Below, in pieces: positions 62,547 to 64,000 of a stretch of DNA of 64,000 nucleotides; position 1 is the stretch's first letter, and every line of letters begins with the position of its first letter. This DNA is from an uncultured Anaerolineaceae bacterium. Lineage in GTDB: Bacteria; Chloroflexota; Anaerolineae; Anaerolineales; Anaerolineaceae. The notes below the pieces were generated by a model. It was given only the letters and a program-made list of their open reading frames with translations, had not been told where the DNA came from and searched no databases. The translations under genes and the position numbers were made by a program. The stretch lies in NCBI GenBank assembly GCA_927443345.1, contig CAKMKJ010000018.1, forward strand, positions 1-64,000. Direction: 5' to 3'.

Positions 62547-63304
62547 ACATTTCATAATTCCTTTGGCCGGATGGCAAGCGCATTTCCCTAACATCTTGCT
62601 GGGATGATGGTACGATCCTTGACAGGCAACTTATCGGAATTTTCAACCGTTACGGGCTGAAAGCTTCCTTCAACCTATGCAGCGGCAAATTTGGCCTAGA
62701 TGCACAACAAAGCGGCTGGAAGGAATTTGTTCGCGACGATGAGGTTGCGGCATTGTACAAAGGGCACGAAGTCTGCTCGCACACCGTGGACCATCCTCGC
62801 GTGTGGAGCGTGCCTCTTGATCAATTGCGGTGGGAAATCCTCGAAGACCGTCGACAACTCGAAGAGTTGGTTGGCTACCCCGTGCGCAGTTTTGCCATCC
62901 CCTACAACTGGCCGACGGGTCAGGATTGGTGCCGCGAATTCGTGCATGGTTGCGGTTTCAAATACATGCGTAACTCTCCCTCCGTGCCGCAATTCGAACA
63001 TCCATCCGACTTTATGGACTGGCATCCCACCGCACATTGCAGTTCAGATTTGCCTGCCCTGTGGGTATCCATGCTCCAGCGGAACTATGACCAACCGGGT
63101 CAACTGTTTTATGTTCACAGGCATAGTTACGAGTTCGAAGATGATTGGGGGTGAGAAGTCATCGAGTCGTTTGCCAAACTTGCCAGTGAGACTACCGACG
63201 TCCATCATGCCACCAAAGGTAAAATCTACGATTACATCACCGCCTGGCACATTATGGGTTGGTCAGTGGATTGCACTGAGACATTGAGGTTTCATAGTTG
63301 CTGA
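62543..63304 (+). pseudogene. Broken polysaccharide deacetylase gene
   Basis: Reads MNIS, then a TAA (62555-62557), then continues in the same frame with WPDGKRISLTSCWDDGT (metal-binding Asp pair) and CSHTVDHPRVW (His ligands) of the NodB/CE4 fold. A second in-frame TGA occurs at 63152-63154, followed by more family-like sequence (VIESFAKLAS) before truncation near 63300. Two stops and a truncated end mark it as inactive. Confidence 0.8.
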
Positions 63305-63675
63305 TAACGATTACTTCACCTTGTTTTACCTTTTTAAATTTTTCAATGGCTTTCAGGGTTTCAGTAGTTGTACCTGACCGACTTACCGCGATACGCAAGT
63401 AATGGGTTCCTACATTTAAAACCGTCGAAGTGTTGAGCAATAATTCACTTCCAGGAACCGCTCTGGCAGTTTTACCGGTTAACGTTTGAAATAATGCCGC
63501 TCCTGCCAGGGAGAGATAATAAGTTGATCCACAACTTGTAAAAAATGACTTGATCGTATTGATCGGTTAACTTCTTTAATTCAACTGCTTTTGAATTTGT
63601 GACAGCTAATGCGTTTTGCTATGCATTGGTTTGTGTGACAATCTCGTTATAGGTTACATTTTTCTGATTTGACAT
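63270..63675 (-). pseudogene. Broken SIS-domain sugar isomerase gene
   Basis: Starts at an ATG at 63675 with AGGAG upstream (MSNQKNVTYNEIVTQTNA), then has a TAG at codon 19 and a frameshift near 63545. The SIS signature SRSGTTTETLKAI is readable in another frame at about 63390. The C-terminal two thirds are missing and the frame ends against the deacetylase remnant at about 63295. Probably an AgaS/GlmS-like phosphosugar isomerase. Confidence 0.75.
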
Positions 63676-64000
63676 TTCTTTTCTCCTCATTAAGTACTCT
63701 GTCAGCATTGGAGAAGTAAATCTTTTTCAATACTTGATCGGGCAAACTCAAACCATTAACTTGCCAGCGGCCTTGATCTGGGATCTCGGATGTGCCGTAG
63801 TTAAAATATTCATCATCTGTCTCAAGGAATCGATAACAGGTACGGTATGCGTCAAGATCGGGACTCATATCCGTGCCGAATAATATTCGATCCTGATACT
63901 TGATAAAGAATTCCTTGGCTGTAAAAGGCTGTCGACCTAACTCACCGATTCGACCAGAAATATCAATAAAATAGTTTGGGCAGAGATCAAGCATCTCGCC
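63647..64000 (-). CDS. Amidohydrolase C-terminus (partial)
   Basis: The C-terminal 117 or so codons of an amidohydrolase (Amidohydro_2 type) that continues beyond the window. The late-barrel motif RILFGTDMSPDLDAY carries the metal-binding Asp, and the closing LKKIYFSNADRVLNE is typical of the family. Its end overlaps the start of the SIS pseudogene by 28 bases, so the two genes were once coupled. Confidence 0.82.
   Translation of the reverse strand, partial: GEMLDLCPNYFIDISGRIGELGRQPFTAKEFFIKYQDRILFGTDMSPDLDAYRTCYRFLETDDEYFNYGTSEIPDQGRWQVNGLSLPDQVLKKIYFSNADRVLNEEKRNVKSEKCNL

Noticed and set aside
1-64000. CRISPR arrays, tRNA or rRNA genes
   Set aside because: No regularly spaced repeats and no recognisable tRNA or rRNA signature were seen on either strand by reading; a tRNAscan or Infernal run would be needed to exclude them fully.

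Overview
The window reads as a chromosome segment of an Anaerolineae-type Chloroflexi bacterium. This is inferred from gene content: a mevalonate-pathway block of archaeal flavour (HMG-CoA reductase, archaeal-type HMG-CoA synthase, thiolase-like protein, DUF35 Zn-ribbon protein), a DGGGP-synthase-like UbiA prenyltransferase, paired slipin/NfeD genes, a clostripain-like lipoprotein and large sugar-utilisation clusters. No rRNA, tRNA or CRISPR array was recognised.

Region 1 (1-24.4 kb) is mainly chromosomal. It holds a possible transposase start, a C11 protease with a gene copying its C-terminal domain, and an oxidative-stress block (catalase, Fur/PerR regulator, later an encapsulated-ferritin-like protein translationally coupled to superoxide dismutase). 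It continues with a PadR/DUF2812 pair, an alpha/beta hydrolase, an aldo/keto reductase, a GH4 glycosidase, UbiA, B3/B4 and GNAT proteins, the slipin/NfeD operon, several stand-alone enzymes, a membrane-anchored Mrr-type nuclease, and the mevalonate block. The thiolase of that block has lost all its recognisable catalytic residues.

Region 2 (about 24.4-35.2 kb) is an AT-rich integrated mobile element. A large serine recombinase sits against the 3' end of the DUF35 gene, and its open reading frame runs antisense into that gene. The element carries a replication initiator resembling filamentous-phage gene II/X proteins, an ArdC-like antirestriction protein, a stand-alone HIRAN protein, a SymE-like protein, several small Zn-finger proteins, a 28-residue membrane peptide, an AAA+ ATPase coupled to a possible TerB-like protein, and a PD-(D/E)XK nuclease with a small partner. 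Two features stand out. Many intergenic gaps contain a terminator-like hairpin with a T-run just before the next ribosome-binding site. A 13-base motif, CTCTAGCGCTGGA, recurs exactly three times: once inside the rep gene beside a 12-bp palindrome, and twice in the noncoding region upstream of the AAA+ gene.

Region 3 (35.5-55.1 kb) is a sugar regulon built around a single large cytoplasmic regulator: a LacI-like sugar-binding domain, GAF, histidine kinase, two receiver-like domains and an AraC DNA-binding domain. Three promoters share one architecture: two direct repeats of TTTTRTCCGAGACAG exactly 21 bp apart, followed by a -10-like element 16 bp downstream. They precede (a) a GH36/lipoprotein/GH4 alpha-galactoside operon, (b) a receiver-like/ABC-transporter/unknown-enzyme operon and (c) an ADP-ribosylglycohydrolase-ribokinase operon. 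The regulator gene directly abuts the first promoter, so it is the likely activator. The transporter operon has no ATPase gene, so an ATPase encoded elsewhere is presumably shared.

Region 4 (55.1-64 kb) begins with decayed genes, then an arabinose operon (FGGY kinase, aldo/keto reductase, AraD, AraA). A LacI-type DNA-binding domain fused to an SGNH hydrolase follows, then a decay zone holding broken polysaccharide-deacetylase and SIS-domain genes, and an amidohydrolase running off the end.
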